A DNA stretch of 64,000 nucleotides, taken from assembly GCA_014155875.1 (NCBI GenBank), contig JACEFZ010003474.1, positions 132,501-196,500 of the forward strand. Reading direction: 5' to 3'. This document shows positions 20,471-31,029 of this stretch, one piece after another. The notes beneath the pieces were generated by a model that saw only the letters and a program-made list of their open reading frames with translations, did no database searches and was not told the origin of the DNA. Each line of letters begins with the position of its first letter. Position 1 is the stretch's first letter. The position numbers were made by a program, and so were the translations under genes. This DNA is from Cepaea nemoralis. Its lineage: Eukaryota; Mollusca; Gastropoda; Stylommatophora; Helicidae.

Positions 20471-20841
20471 GATTCACTAAAGGAATATATTGTTTTGAAT
20501 TGTTGACAAACCTGAAACTGAGATGGAAAGAAGAGGAGAGAACAACATAGAGATTTTCTTTTCTAGGTTATGTGCCACATAATGTCACTTCGTCTTCCAT
20601 TCAAATTGAAAAGTACACTCAGTGTTTTCAAAAGCAGATTGATGCTTTCCCAGGGGACTTGAAGGTTAATTTTTCAACTGAGCTTCTGCAATGTCCCCTG
20701 TAAGTGCGTCACGAGCTCCGTACAACAAGAAATGTCATAGCAAGATGCAGTCATCCAGAGCTTTATGAACTAATCGCAGACAATAAAATTGGCTGTCCTA
20801 CCATATACAGACACTTGCAGTCGTTTATTCTTAAAATTAGT

Positions 20842-21053
20842 TAGTTGCATATCCTTTACAGGACATTGCAGTCCACACCAGCATTTTTTGGTGTTGTGAT
20901 CTCTTGGCAAGTTTACCTTCAGTAGTTTGCCATTGTTTTATAAACGACCGACACCCATACCATTTTTTTTAAACAACGCAACGAGGTCTGCTGCCAAATC
21001 GCGCGCAGCTGTGTTTCAAACGAGGGTATGTGGGATCACAAACTGCGTCCATA
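20842..21053 (-). mobile_element. SINE-B copy
   Basis: Minus-strand copy with 'gcatatcctttacaggacat', 'agtagtttgccattg' and 'tctgctgccaaatcg'. Confidence 0.8.
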
Positions 21054-21145
21054 ACACCTTTGCATTGGGTCTTTCTTAACATAAATGGATACAAATTGCT
21101 AAGTAAGTAAGGGATCCATTTCGTGCTTTACGGAAAATATATATA

Positions 21146-21360
<215 letters not shown>

Positions 21361-21619
21361 AGGACAGAGAGAAGTGGGTGATTGGGGGGGGGGGGGATGC
21401 CAAAGACTTTTAATGCTAAGAGCCACAGATTGTCTTAAACAGGCTAGGGTCAAAATGTCAGCTTTACACAGTGTGGCGTGAATTCGATCCTCGGTAAAGC
21501 TCGACATGTTTATTTAAAATTATATTATGTACACTAGATCAGCATGGTCGAGGGGTTTTAATTCCGGTGCGCTGAAGGTGGAGTAGTGGGTTCATACCAC
21601 ACAATGGAAAGTTTATCTT

Positions 21620-21726
21620 AAATATTAACTTTTCGTTCAGAAAGCGGTGACAAACTATTGAACATAAAATTGCGGTTAAAAATTAATCCGTGGTTGATCG
21701 CAATGTCCTGCAGAGGGCATGCAACT
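21620..21726 (+). mobile_element. SINE-B fragment
   Basis: Diverged 3' half ending 'gtcctgcagagggcatgcaa'. The LINE at 21727 follows directly. Confidence 0.6.
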
Positions 21727-23410
21727 TATATGTATATAAAGAAAGCCTGTGGTCCAGTGATCAAAAGAAGTGCACCACTGAAAACCTTGACTGGAGAAAT
21801 CATCACTGATAAGAAACAGCGGATGGATAGATGGGTCGAGCACTATTTGGAGCTTTACTCTAGTGAGACCAAACTAGCGGATGATGCCCTCAGCGCCATA
21901 GAGGCACTGCCAACGCTTTGACCACCTGGACACACTTCCCGCTATAACAGAAGTTAAGTGTGCTATAAATGAACTTGCATCTGGCAAGGCTCCAGGTAAA
22001 GGAAAGGATTCCAATAGAGGTTATTAGGAGTGGGCAAGACACACTCACTCTACATATCCACCACCTAATAGAGCTATGCTGGCGAGAAGGACAAGTCCCA
22101 CAGAATTTCAAAGATTCAAGCATCATAACACTGTACAAGAACAAGGGCGTTTGGGGCGATTGTATCAACTAGAGGGGTATCTCACTTCTGTGTATTGTTG
22201 GGAAAGTATTTGCCAGAATTGTTCTGCGCAGACTTCAAGTCCTGGGAATCATAGTGCGGCTTCTGGCAGAACCGGTCAACCATTGATATGATATTCTCAT
22301 TGCGACAAATGCAAGAAAAATGCCGTGAACAGAATCAACCACTGTTTATTGCCTTCATCGACCTCACAAAGGCATTTGATTTGGTCAGTCGTTAGGGTCT
22401 GTTCAAGGCACTAAAGAAGATTGGCTGCCCACCAACTCTTCTGTCCATTGTGGAATCGTCCCACAGAGGCATGAAGGGTATAATTAAGTTTGATGGTGCA
22501 ACTTCAGAAGAGTTTGAAATCAAGAGTGGAGTTGAACAAGGTTGTGTATTATCCCCCACCCTCTTTGGAATATACTTTTCACTTCTACTTAAATATGCCT
22601 TTCATGACTAGGATGCCGGTATATACATTCACTCACGCTCAGATAGCGGCCTCTACAATGCTCAGAGATTGAAGGCGAAGACCAAAATTAGGAGGATACT
22701 GATCAGAGAGTTGCTTTTTTACAGATGATGATGCAATTACGACCCACTCTGAGGAAGAATTACAGCGACTACTATCTGCATTCTCCAATGATTGTTCTGA
22801 GTTTGGTTTAACAATTAACAAAAAGAAGACACAGATTATGTCACAAGGTCACATGGGGTACCATCAATCTTTATTGACGACGCCTAACTAGAGATAGTAG
22901 ACCATTTTACATACCTAGGATCAGAGGTAAATAACAAATAATCCTTAGATCATGAAATCAACATCAGGATTGGCAAGGCAGCAACAACAATGAACAGGTT
23001 AATAAAAAGAGTCTGGGGGAACAGGAAGCTTACTGCCAAAACAAAAGTCCTTGTCTACCAAGCCTGTGTCCTTACTACTCTTCTTTATGGCAGTGAAACC
23101 TGGTCAACTTACTTGCACCAAGAGAAACGTTTAAAAAGCTTTCATATGCGGTGTTTGTGAAGAATACGTGGTATTAAGTGGCAAGACAACATCACAAATA
23201 CTGAAGTATTGGAAAGATCAGGTTATATGACGGTGTGTTCAATGCTCAGTCTTCGTAAACTTAGATGGATACGTCAAACTCAAGGTCCGCGGGCCACATC
23301 AGGCCCGGCGTACAATCATATCAGATCCGAGAGGTCTCATCCGACGTACACATATATTTGGCCCTAGAGAGAACTTAGCTTACTTCGCGCCGAGTTCGCA
23401 CGGCGCTTTA

Positions 23411-23802
23411 GTGACTTTGAAGCACAGAAACGTAATTTCGAGCTGTTTCATTTGCCAAAGATGTGGAAACTGTACCTGTAAATTTGCAGATGGAGTTAAT
23501 AGAGCTGTTGTGTATTGGGACACTAAAGGCAAAGTACGACACTGCGGGCCTTCACAGTTCACTCGTTTCATACCTGAAGAAATGCCCCGGCTTCGTCTAC
23601 ATGCGGCTCGAACCTTGAGCATATATCTGTGTGAGCAGCTGTTTTCAATTGATGAAGATTAACAAAACATCACACAGGAGTCGTCTCACTGATAAACACT
23701 TGCAGTCCATCATGAGAATCTCAATGACACAGAACATTACTCCTAACAAAAACGAACTTGTAGCTAAGTAAAGATGCCAAACATCGTGCTCTGATAAATA
23801 GA
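23411..23802 (+). pseudogene. hAT transposase C-terminal dimerisation region
   Basis: The frame reads LRLHAARTLSIYLCEQLFS, then after a frameshift near 23650 LMKINKTSHRSRLTDKHLQS and MRISMTQNITPNKNELV. The 'CE..FS.mK..k...RsrLtdehL...mris' pattern is the hATC dimerisation domain seen in ZBED5/GTF2IRD2-like transposase-derived proteins. The N-terminal zinc finger and catalytic parts are missing. Confidence 0.8.
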
Positions 23803-23831
23803 CTGTCATTTACTGCCAATATAGTACCTTG

Positions 23832-24025
23832 CGGTGTATGGCAGAGGGGTCTTTGAGCCTGAGGAATTAAGGCCGCCTGGCTAGTGCAGTCGCCTCGAAC
23901 TGTGCAGGTTAGGAATTTCTTTTTGCCCCCGACAGAAAAAAATCCCACACCTTACCGAGGGATCGAACCCGGGTCTCCTGAAGAAGAGTCCGGCGTTCTA
24001 ACCACCCGGGCAGCAGCTCCAAAAA
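23832..24025 (-). mobile_element. tRNA-derived SINE with 29-bp target duplication
   Basis: The minus strand begins 'gctgcccgggtggttagaac', and its B box is 'gggttcgatccc'. The insert is flanked by 23803-23831 and 24026-24054, a 29-bp direct repeat with one mismatch, so the insertion boundaries are exact. It differs from SINE-A, -B and -C. Confidence 0.85.
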
Positions 24026-24616
24026 CTGTTATTTACTGCCAATATAGTACCTTGATAAATAGACATAAGAGTGAAAATGTGTACTCCTATGATTTTTTAT
24101 TATTAAAACTTGTTTCTGTTTTAATTTACATTAATATTTAAAAAGGGTTTAATTTTCGGCTTATTGAATGTTTATCCTGTTCGGCCCGCAAACTTACGTG
24201 TGATTTGAGTTTTGGCCCACTGTGTGATTGAGTTTGACACACCTGCTTTAGGAAGATGGATGATGGTGGAATACCAAAGGACATCTTTTTTGGTGAATTA
24301 CAGAAGTATTGGAGATCTCAGGATCAGCCTCTACTACGATACAAAGATGTTTTTTTAAGCGGGACATGATTGATACAGGCATTGATAATGCACACTGGGA
24401 GCAATTCGCCGCTGAACGTGTTGCATGGAGTGCAACTATCAGAAATGCAATAAAGACAAAGAAGAAAATTATTGCAGCTAAAGCACACGCCGAGAGTGTG
24501 AGACGTAAGATGGTGCATGATGGTGGAAATGGCCATGTTTTCACATCCATCCACTGTGGACGAATATTTACAGCGAGAATTGGCTTGATAAGTCACATTC
24601 GCTACCGCCATGGGTA

Positions 24617-24727
24617 GACGGGGAACTTTCTAGGCTGACGTTTCTCCTGACACCATCTCTTTGTTGTGACACGGTTTCTGTTATACCGGTCTCATCTTTG
24701 TTCATTTCACTATAATAAGAACTTGTC
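24617..24727 (-). pseudogene. Duplicated fragment of transporter exon 1
   Basis: Roughly 110 bp at about 92 percent identity to 26104-26216, inside the first coding exon, in the same orientation. It starts exactly after the LINE stop codon. It contains no splice sites and sits in intron 1, so it is not expressed as an exon. Confidence 0.85.
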
Positions 24728-24798
24728 TAATTTGTTATTATGCCTTTTTGAAGCACTATGTAACATACTATCTTCTGTCAAGACGCCAAGGTGCCAAT

Positions 24799-24993
24799 TA
24801 TGTGTGTGTGTTTGTGTGTGTGTGTGTTTGTGTGTGTGTTTGTGTGTGTGTGTGTATATATATAAGCACACACACACACACTGCTTGGGTCAGAGGGCCT
24901 TCATTCCTCAGCCCGGAAGACACATCCTGGGTACATCAACAATGTTGCAGTTGCTCTGTAAAAAAAAACACACACACACACACACACACAACT
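24799..24993 (+). repeat. (GT)n ... (CA)n microsatellites
   Basis: GT tract 24799-24863, then CA tracts near 24870-24881 and 24968-24991, with about 85 bp of ordinary sequence between. The GT and CA arms could pair as a hairpin. Confidence 0.9.
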
Positions 24994-25082
24994 GTGGTCA
25001 TGTTGGTGGGATGATGACGTCGGTCCAGTAAGCACGACAGAATCATTTAACATTAACTAACGGCATATATAAACATATTTGT

Positions 25083-25400
25083 ACTTCATCATCATTATCG
25101 AGAACCTTGCCGTCTGGCGTGGGCGATCATGCTTCTACACATTTTGCGATCTTCAACAGCATGTAATAACTTCGTGCACTAACACTCTTCCGTGCCTCAG
25201 CACAAGACTGTCAAGTATCTTCTATTGCTGTCTTCCTTTATCCCTCTTTCCACAAATCTACTCAATTGTCACAATATGTCATAGTTTTTGTCGTCTCATA
25301 ACTTCGACAAAAATTGTCTCATTATGATGCTTGTAAACTTTGTCTCTGCGTCTTAGCTCTTGGCTGTCCAATGGATTTTTAGCATTCTTCTGTAACATCA
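25083..25400 (-). mobile_element. RTE-type LINE 3' end
   Basis: Second copy of the 3' end seen at 19069. The minus strand has MLKIHWTAKS and a short GAT tail. Confidence 0.65.
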
Positions 25401-25459
25401 CATATCCAAAGTTTCTAAATATATTGTAAAATTAATTAATTAATTATGTTTGTGCTTAC

Positions 25460-26284
25460 CTGAGACAAAGATCCAAAAACCAATATAATTCCCTCAATAA
25501 CAGCAAACCGAACAGCCTTGTTTTTGCCGTCATGCGTAATGTCAGTAATGACTGCTGTCACTGCTAGGACAGCAACAAAGTAGGACCCAACAACTCCATC
25601 GACAGCTGATCCAACATACACCAATTCAACATTCACTTGAAAGTTGATTATGAGACATAACAAGGTAGTCTTGATTATTATTCCCGATAATGAGATAACC
25701 AGCAGAGACTTTCTGCCCACAAAATCTGAGATGGAACCGGCAAAGATACATGTGAAAAAGGCGGGAATATTTGAGGCGAATGTTGAATAAAGGAGTATTT
25801 TGGATGCTTTTTTCTGAGCCGTGTTTATAAAGTCATCATCTATGCTCGTGGAATTTGTACAAGTGCTTCTGCTTCTAGACGAATTTGTGGTCAAATTATC
25901 GTGCCCCTGTGAGAAATAATGAACCAAATATTGAGAAGTTAGAGGTCCAAGAGCCATCATTCCAACAATGTAGATGGAAACGATCAACGTGGAGCATATC
26001 CAAACTCTGGTAACAGAGAAGGGAAATTCAGGAACACCGTTAGTTGCATTAGACGAGCCTCCATTTTTAATAAGTGGCATTGCTTCATCGTCGTCGTTAA
26101 AAATAGACGGGAAACTTTCTAGGCTGACGTTTCTCCTTACACCATCTCTTTGTTGTGACACGGTTTCTGTTACACCGGTCTCATCTTTGTTCATTCCATT
26201 ATAATACGAACTTGTATGTTGATGATGTGCTGGTGATTGCAGATTATCTTTTTGGTCAGAATTATTCATATTTAAAATTGTCAT
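25460..26284 (-). CDS. MFS transporter, first coding exon (TM1 to TM4/5)
   Basis: 275 codons from ATG to a phase-0 donor 'gtaagcac'. The hydrophilic N-terminus is about 85 residues. TM1 follows (VWICSTLIVSIYIVGMM), then an extracellular loop with Cys and N-glycosylation sequons (NLTT, NSSR, NSTS), and then LLYSTFASNIPAFFTCIFAG. SISDFVGRKSLLVI is the MFS 'D..GRr' signature after TM2. Further hydrophobic spans end at ILVFGSLSQ. The layout fits SLC46-like carriers, with a long N-terminal tail. No nearby upstream ATG competes convincingly. Confidence 0.85.
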
Positions 26285-26769
26285 TGAAAGGCTTGTTTAA
26301 ATGTGCAGCATTGACGAAGATAGCAGTCTGTAACGCGAGACAGCTGTTTCCCTGGCAACATAAGAAAAAGTTTATTTTATATTAATTATTAATGGCGCTA
26401 ACATTTTCTCTCTAATGCATCTAAAGACATTGGGTGTGACGTCATAGGCTTTTGACATATTCTGCCTTAGACAGAAAGAGGTGAGTGGCCAGTTCCCACT
26501 GTCTTTCTTTCTAAACAATTATTAGACATTTCTGAAAAAAATATCCCGTATCCATTTTATGACCCATGGTCAACCCCACATAGGACTGGTTTTAAACTAA
26601 GAAACAAATATGTCACAGCAAGAATTGACCCCGTATTAGTCTCTCGATATGCTAGAGCACTAAGGACTATGCTGCCACGGTTCTTCTAATGATCTAATCC
26701 AAAAAACACAGTCCATATATATAGATTATCAAATTATTCAAATTTATTACTGTATATAAATTGACAGAT
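26285..26769. other. Upstream region of the transporter gene
   Basis: Would hold the 5'UTR and promoter. No TATA box or other site can be named with confidence. Confidence 0.35.
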
Positions 26770-27475
26770 GCAATTTTGCAGATAATGAACGAAAGAAGAA
26801 GAAAAAGCAAGTCAAAGAAGTATTTAAAAGAATACACAAAGAAATAGTAAATAAATGCAAAGTGGCTAAATAAATATGGCTGAATCTACAGTACGTGGAG
26901 ATTGAGACAAACTATGGAAGAGACTCACATTTTATGTATCAAGAAATAAATACAATAACAGGTAGGAAAACACGAAATACCAATGGATGTTTAAAATATA
27001 GGAACGGTGCAATATTGATGGGACAAGATGATACAGTCAATAGAAGGACGGAATATCTGGAAGAGTTATATGATGATATGAGACAGGATGTAAATATTCA
27101 AAAGAATGGTGAGTGTCTACCAATACTTGAAGCGGAAGTTAAAGATGCACTACATCGCATGAAGAAAGGAAAGGCACCCGGTCCAGACAACATTGCATTG
27201 GAGGAAATTGAGGCTCTAGGTGATTTTGGAATCGAAATATAATATTGAAAAAATCCCTAAATTACATCTGCACTAATGGGTACATTCTTAGTGACCTATT
27301 AAAATCCATCATTAAGCACAGCCAAAGAAACCAAGAGCTTTAGAGTGCGAAGAGCATTGCACAATAAGTCTTATGAGTCGCGTGACGAAGCTGTTACTGA
27401 GACACAATTATGAAAAGAATAAGAAACACGATTAAACCAGAAATTAGCGATGAACAGTGAGTAGTATATTAGGAG
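26770..27475 (+). pseudogene. RTE-type LINE fragment, start of RT
   Basis: Resembles 34430-34990 of the nearly intact copy. Readable parts are TNGCLKYRNGAIL, EYLEELYDD, and MKKGKAPGPDNIALEEIEAL (the RT entry block). Stops and frameshifts follow. The element is cut by repeat E. Confidence 0.8.
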
Positions 27476-27479
27476 GTAT

Positions 27480-28030
27480 TTTCTTAGTATTTGTGGATCC
27501 GGATCCAGAATAAATCCTTCTTTACGGGGTTATCCCGCCATCTTGTTTCGTCAAAAACCGGATCCATATCCGACCTTATTTTTCCAAAAAATGGCGGATA
27601 TTTTCTTGGGTCTGGGTGACCACTTCCGGTTGTTGTGATGACTACTTCCGGTCCCGGGTACTCCCTACAGCCCACCCCGCCCACAGGTACCTCCGCCGGC
27701 CGCCTCGACTTCCCCCGATCGCTTTCGAGACCATTTAAAGACAGCGAGGCAAACCCCGGGTATGTGGAATAGCCTACGATGGGTAGCGTTGTGATGTTCT
27801 TTTGTGATAATTTGGTGTGTCCAGTGTGTGTCGCATGGTTACACACCCGCTTCACACGCGTGATCCGGGACTGTTTCCGGATCCGGTCAGGGATATGCAC
27901 TACTGACGAGCTCAAATGAGGGCGAAACTCGAGTATAGTGCTTCCATATTGACGTGGATAGGCCTTAGGTTCATACCAGAATGCGATCGGCGTTGCCAGT
28001 AGTGGGTTGTGCTCAATATTTGAATACCTA
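27480..28030 (-). mobile_element. GC-rich repeat E, long copy
   Basis: The minus strand starts like the other copies (28030 down to about 27780), then continues into a roughly 300-bp GC-rich part not seen elsewhere. That part has 'ggatccggat' palindromes and 'aagatggcgggat'. This may be the more complete form of the element. Confidence 0.7.
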
Positions 28031-28069
28031 TATAGATAGGTAGACCAACTAGTTGCCGGGTTCGAGTCC

Positions 28070-28071
<2 letters not shown>

Positions 28072-28148
<77 letters not shown>

Positions 28149-28160
28149 TGTGTGTGCTGG
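28072..28160 (+). repeat. (GT)n microsatellite
   Basis: About 85 bp of GT with a single GA interruption. Confidence 0.95.
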
Positions 28161-28960
28161 GGTGTGGTGTGATCGAACCCCAGTCATATCGACCCCCTTC
28201 GATAAGAAGACCTAAATCAAATATGACAGAAAATGATTTATTCCATCTCTCGAGCTAACTCGAGGATCCATTTTTGGATTGCATTAATAAACTTTTTCAC
28301 GGCTGAGTATGCTAGCTAATTCGGCAGGTTTCCTTACCCATGTATCAACATTAAGCGTTTGGTGAAAATCTGGTTTAGAAATATACTAGACAACTATAGA
28401 ATTTTATAAAAATTAACCCTAAAACTTAATTAAACACCAAACATTTCTTGTATGTTTAGCGGCGAGTAGTTATGTCAATATAAAACTATATTCTCATTTA
28501 AAATAAGCGATAACTTACCGAGATAAGCATAAAAATAAGTAATATTATTAAACACCGCAGTTATACCTCTTAATTATAAAAGTATGCCAAGGGAAACTAT
28601 TCAGGGCTCTTGGCTCAACCAGAATTGTTTCTCCCTTTTACATACTAACATCCCCTTGAATGAAAGATTACCTGCGCGTACAGGTAAAAGGTCACGTGCT
28701 GACCCCACCACCGGCCAGCTCTGATCATTACTGGAGATAACCACGCACACTAAAGCGGGCTAACAACAGCGCTGGCCAGCTCGAGTTGATCTTACCTGAG
28801 ATAAACACACCCATTGAGGTGTTCTGGTTGACCGTTAACATAATTAACACAGTGACACAGTCGGGGCTGTGAAGGGAATATTTGGGTAGGAAAAAATAAG
28901 CTATGCTAAAATATACCTATACGAAGTGCGTGTGAAGAGAGTGTATCAACAACTAGTTGT
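28161..28960. other. Stretch without recognised features
   Basis: AT-rich at first, moderately GC-rich near 28670-28760. No gene, exon or repeat match was seen. Confidence 0.4.
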
Positions 28961-30035
28961 CTAGCTATTACAGAACGTCGCAGTCAACCCCAACATTTTT
29001 GTGCAATGCATTTACAGGACGTTGCAGACAACCCCAACAGTGATTGGTTGCACCTGTGCAATCATGACATCCGTGTATGCGTGCGTGTGTATGTACATGC
29101 GTGTGTGTGCTATCTATTACAGGACGTCGCAGTCAACCCCAATATTGTTTGGTTGCTCTTATGCATCATGATTCGCCGTGTCATAGCACGACCAAATGAT
29201 TGCCTCGTACTATGTGTCTACCTATTACAGCTGGTAGTCAAGCTGTAATGCAATGCATTTACAGGAAGCTGCATTCAACCCCAACAATGTTTGATTGCTT
29301 GTGTACCATCATGACAACCGTGTGTGTGTGTGTGTGGGTATATGGCCGAGTGTATGTATGTGTGTGTGTGTGCACTACCAATTACAGGACATCGCAGTCA
29401 ACCTCAGTATTCTACTGAGTGTCTGACTTCCTGGGGAAAGTTTTGCAATTGTCATTATGTACGAACGTCAGTCATGTCGTGTGCGCTCGCTCATGTGTGT
29501 GTATGTACATGCGTGTGTGCATGCGCGCGCGTGTGTGTGCTATCATTTACAGGACATCGCAATCAACCTCAACATTCTATGGAGTTTCGTGCGGACTGGG
29601 CAAGATTGGTGTTGTCTTTTTTTTTTTTTTTTTTTGAACGGCTGAATTTCTTTTACAGATGGTAGTCAAGGTTTAATGCATGGCATTTACAAGGCATGGC
29701 AGTCACCCTCATAATTCTATAGAGCTTCAGGTTTCATGGGGTAAGTTTGCAATTGTCATTTTGAACAAAAGACAGCCGTGTGTGTGTGTGAGAGAGATAG
29801 AGTGTGTGCGCGCGTGTGTGTGTATGTGAGTGCGTGCATGTGTGTGTGCTTGTGTGTGTGTGTGTGTGTCAGCTCACGACCAAATGTACACCTCGTACTA
29901 TACCTGTGTGTCTATCTTTTACATACGGCAGTCAAGTTTTAATGCATTGCATTTACAGGACATCGCAGTCAATCCCAGCATTCGTGCTTCCTGGACAGCA
30001 TTGCCGTTGTCTTTCTGAACGACCGGTACATATGA
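28961..30035 (-). repeat. Array of SINE-B tail pieces separated by GT repeats
   Basis: At least eight copies of a roughly 30-60 bp unit ('tttacaggacatcgcagtca' and 'caaccccaacattg'), i.e. the minus-strand 3' end of SINE-B. They are spaced about 100-170 bp apart with GT-rich DNA between them. The last copy (29940-30035) extends into the SINE body ('tttctgaacgaccggtac'). Confidence 0.75.
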
Positions 30036-30102
30036 TCTTCTGTAGTGTCTATCAGCAGGATTACCAGCATCATCACCATCATCAAGCCTTCCGCCATCGT
30101 TG

Positions 30103-30403
30103 TCAAGTGGAGCCATGAAAATCAGCATTATCCTCACTTGCGTGGGTGTGTGTGCTTGCATGCGCGCGCATGCGTATGTGTGTGTAGGAACTGTATTTCT
30201 CTCTCCTTCTCTCCCAGAAGGTCTGCCTTGATATGGTATAATATGGGCAGTCGTGGAGTATATGCTCTGCTGGCTGCGACACCAATCCACACATCCACAT
30301 GGCTGATTCATCAAGCCCGAATGTTTGTACACATGTGGCCTACTCTGATATGCAGAATAATGACTTGTCCTGATCTGTCCATAACATGGTGGTCACCTTG
30401 AGG
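30103..30403 (-). pseudogene. I/Jockey-type LINE 3' end
   Basis: Minus-strand frames read MDRSGQVIILHIRVGHM and, in a shifted frame, SQPAEHILHDCPYYTISRQT followed by FW. This is the C-terminal 'RtGH ... C.CG ... EHiL.dCP' region. It is the same family as 37707-38120. Confidence 0.7.
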
Positions 30404-30856
30404 AGGTACTGTGGCTTTCTGACTGACTTGTTCATTCATTTCTTTTGGTGGTATGTAACGGGTGGATCAGACTTATCTTATTGCGGGGTGGTAGATAAAT
30501 ACGTCCGTTTCTTGATAATAGCCGGAGGGTAAGGCTCATATTAAAGTCTAAAGATTGAACTCTTAGGTGGGTGATCTGAGGGTGACCGAGTGGGTGACTC
30601 AACACGGGGCTATGTCGGCGGGGGTGAACGTATGTGAACGTGTTCAGACATATCTTTGGGGAAAACTGGACGATGACTCAGAGTGTACTGACAGAATAAC
30701 GATACAGTCGAGACACTTGGGTAATGCTCACACTCGATTAAATATGGCCCTGCTTCCGGTCATATGTCTAAGGTATTCAATCGAAACACATGACTAAAAC
30801 CGATAAAGATGCATGTGTAAGTGTACAACCACGTGACTAAAACCGATCAAAATACT
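30400..30856 (-). mobile_element. Chimeric repeat, copy 1
   Basis: A 457-bp block repeated in inverted orientation at 38143-38620 with roughly 95 percent identity. On the minus strand it is followed by the LINE 3' end above. Together they look like one non-autonomous unit with its own 5' block and a LINE-derived 3' end. The 76-codon frames on the opposite strand of both copies have no recognisable domain. Confidence 0.65.
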
Positions 30857-31029
30857 AATACTAATAATATTGTACAATTTTATTGTTGAAATTTTATTTT
30901 TTGATTCAACCATAGTGACTAATTACATAAAATACATTTAACTTTCTGAAATACAGCTGTTGTTTGCCTAGGGGACAGGCGAATATCTCCACTAGGTTTG
31001 GGATGTAAAGTGACAACGTGGGATATTGT

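Larger units (their letters stand above)
23272..24246 (+). mobile_element. hAT element inserted in the LINE
   Basis: The left end 'gtcaaactcaaggtccgcgg' and right end 'gagtttgacacacctg' are inverted partners of the hAT type whose TIR reads CAGGTGTGTCAAACTC. The left outer bases are mutated and no 8-bp duplication is recognisable, so it is an old insertion. It encodes a C-terminal transposase remnant and carries a SINE. Confidence 0.75.
21727..24616 (+). mobile_element. LINE with C-terminal zinc finger, degenerate, split by a hAT
   Basis: Readable pieces in order: TGEIITDKKQRMDRWVEHYL, then INELASGKAPGK, ELLFTDDDAITTHSEEELQ (motif C, FADD to FTDD), ETWSTYLHQEKRLKSFHMRC and SLRKLRWI. After the hAT insertion come RMDDG and a C-terminal CGRIFTARIGLISHIRYRHG. 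The final C..C/H..H finger after the RT is shared with the LINE at 44074-46110. Many stops and frameshifts are present. It ends at the stop at 24617. Confidence 0.85.

Noticed and set aside
20560..20730. Possible hAT or zinc-finger transposase piece (FPGDLKVNFSTELLQCPL)
   Set aside because: The resemblance is too short and frames are broken. It could not be tied to the hAT at 23272.
23900..24015. tRNA gene (also the heads at 4112, 19880, 49925, 59450)
   Set aside because: A and B boxes are present, but the acceptor stem and full cloverleaf fail and SINE bodies are attached. The copy at 23832 is also bounded by target duplications.
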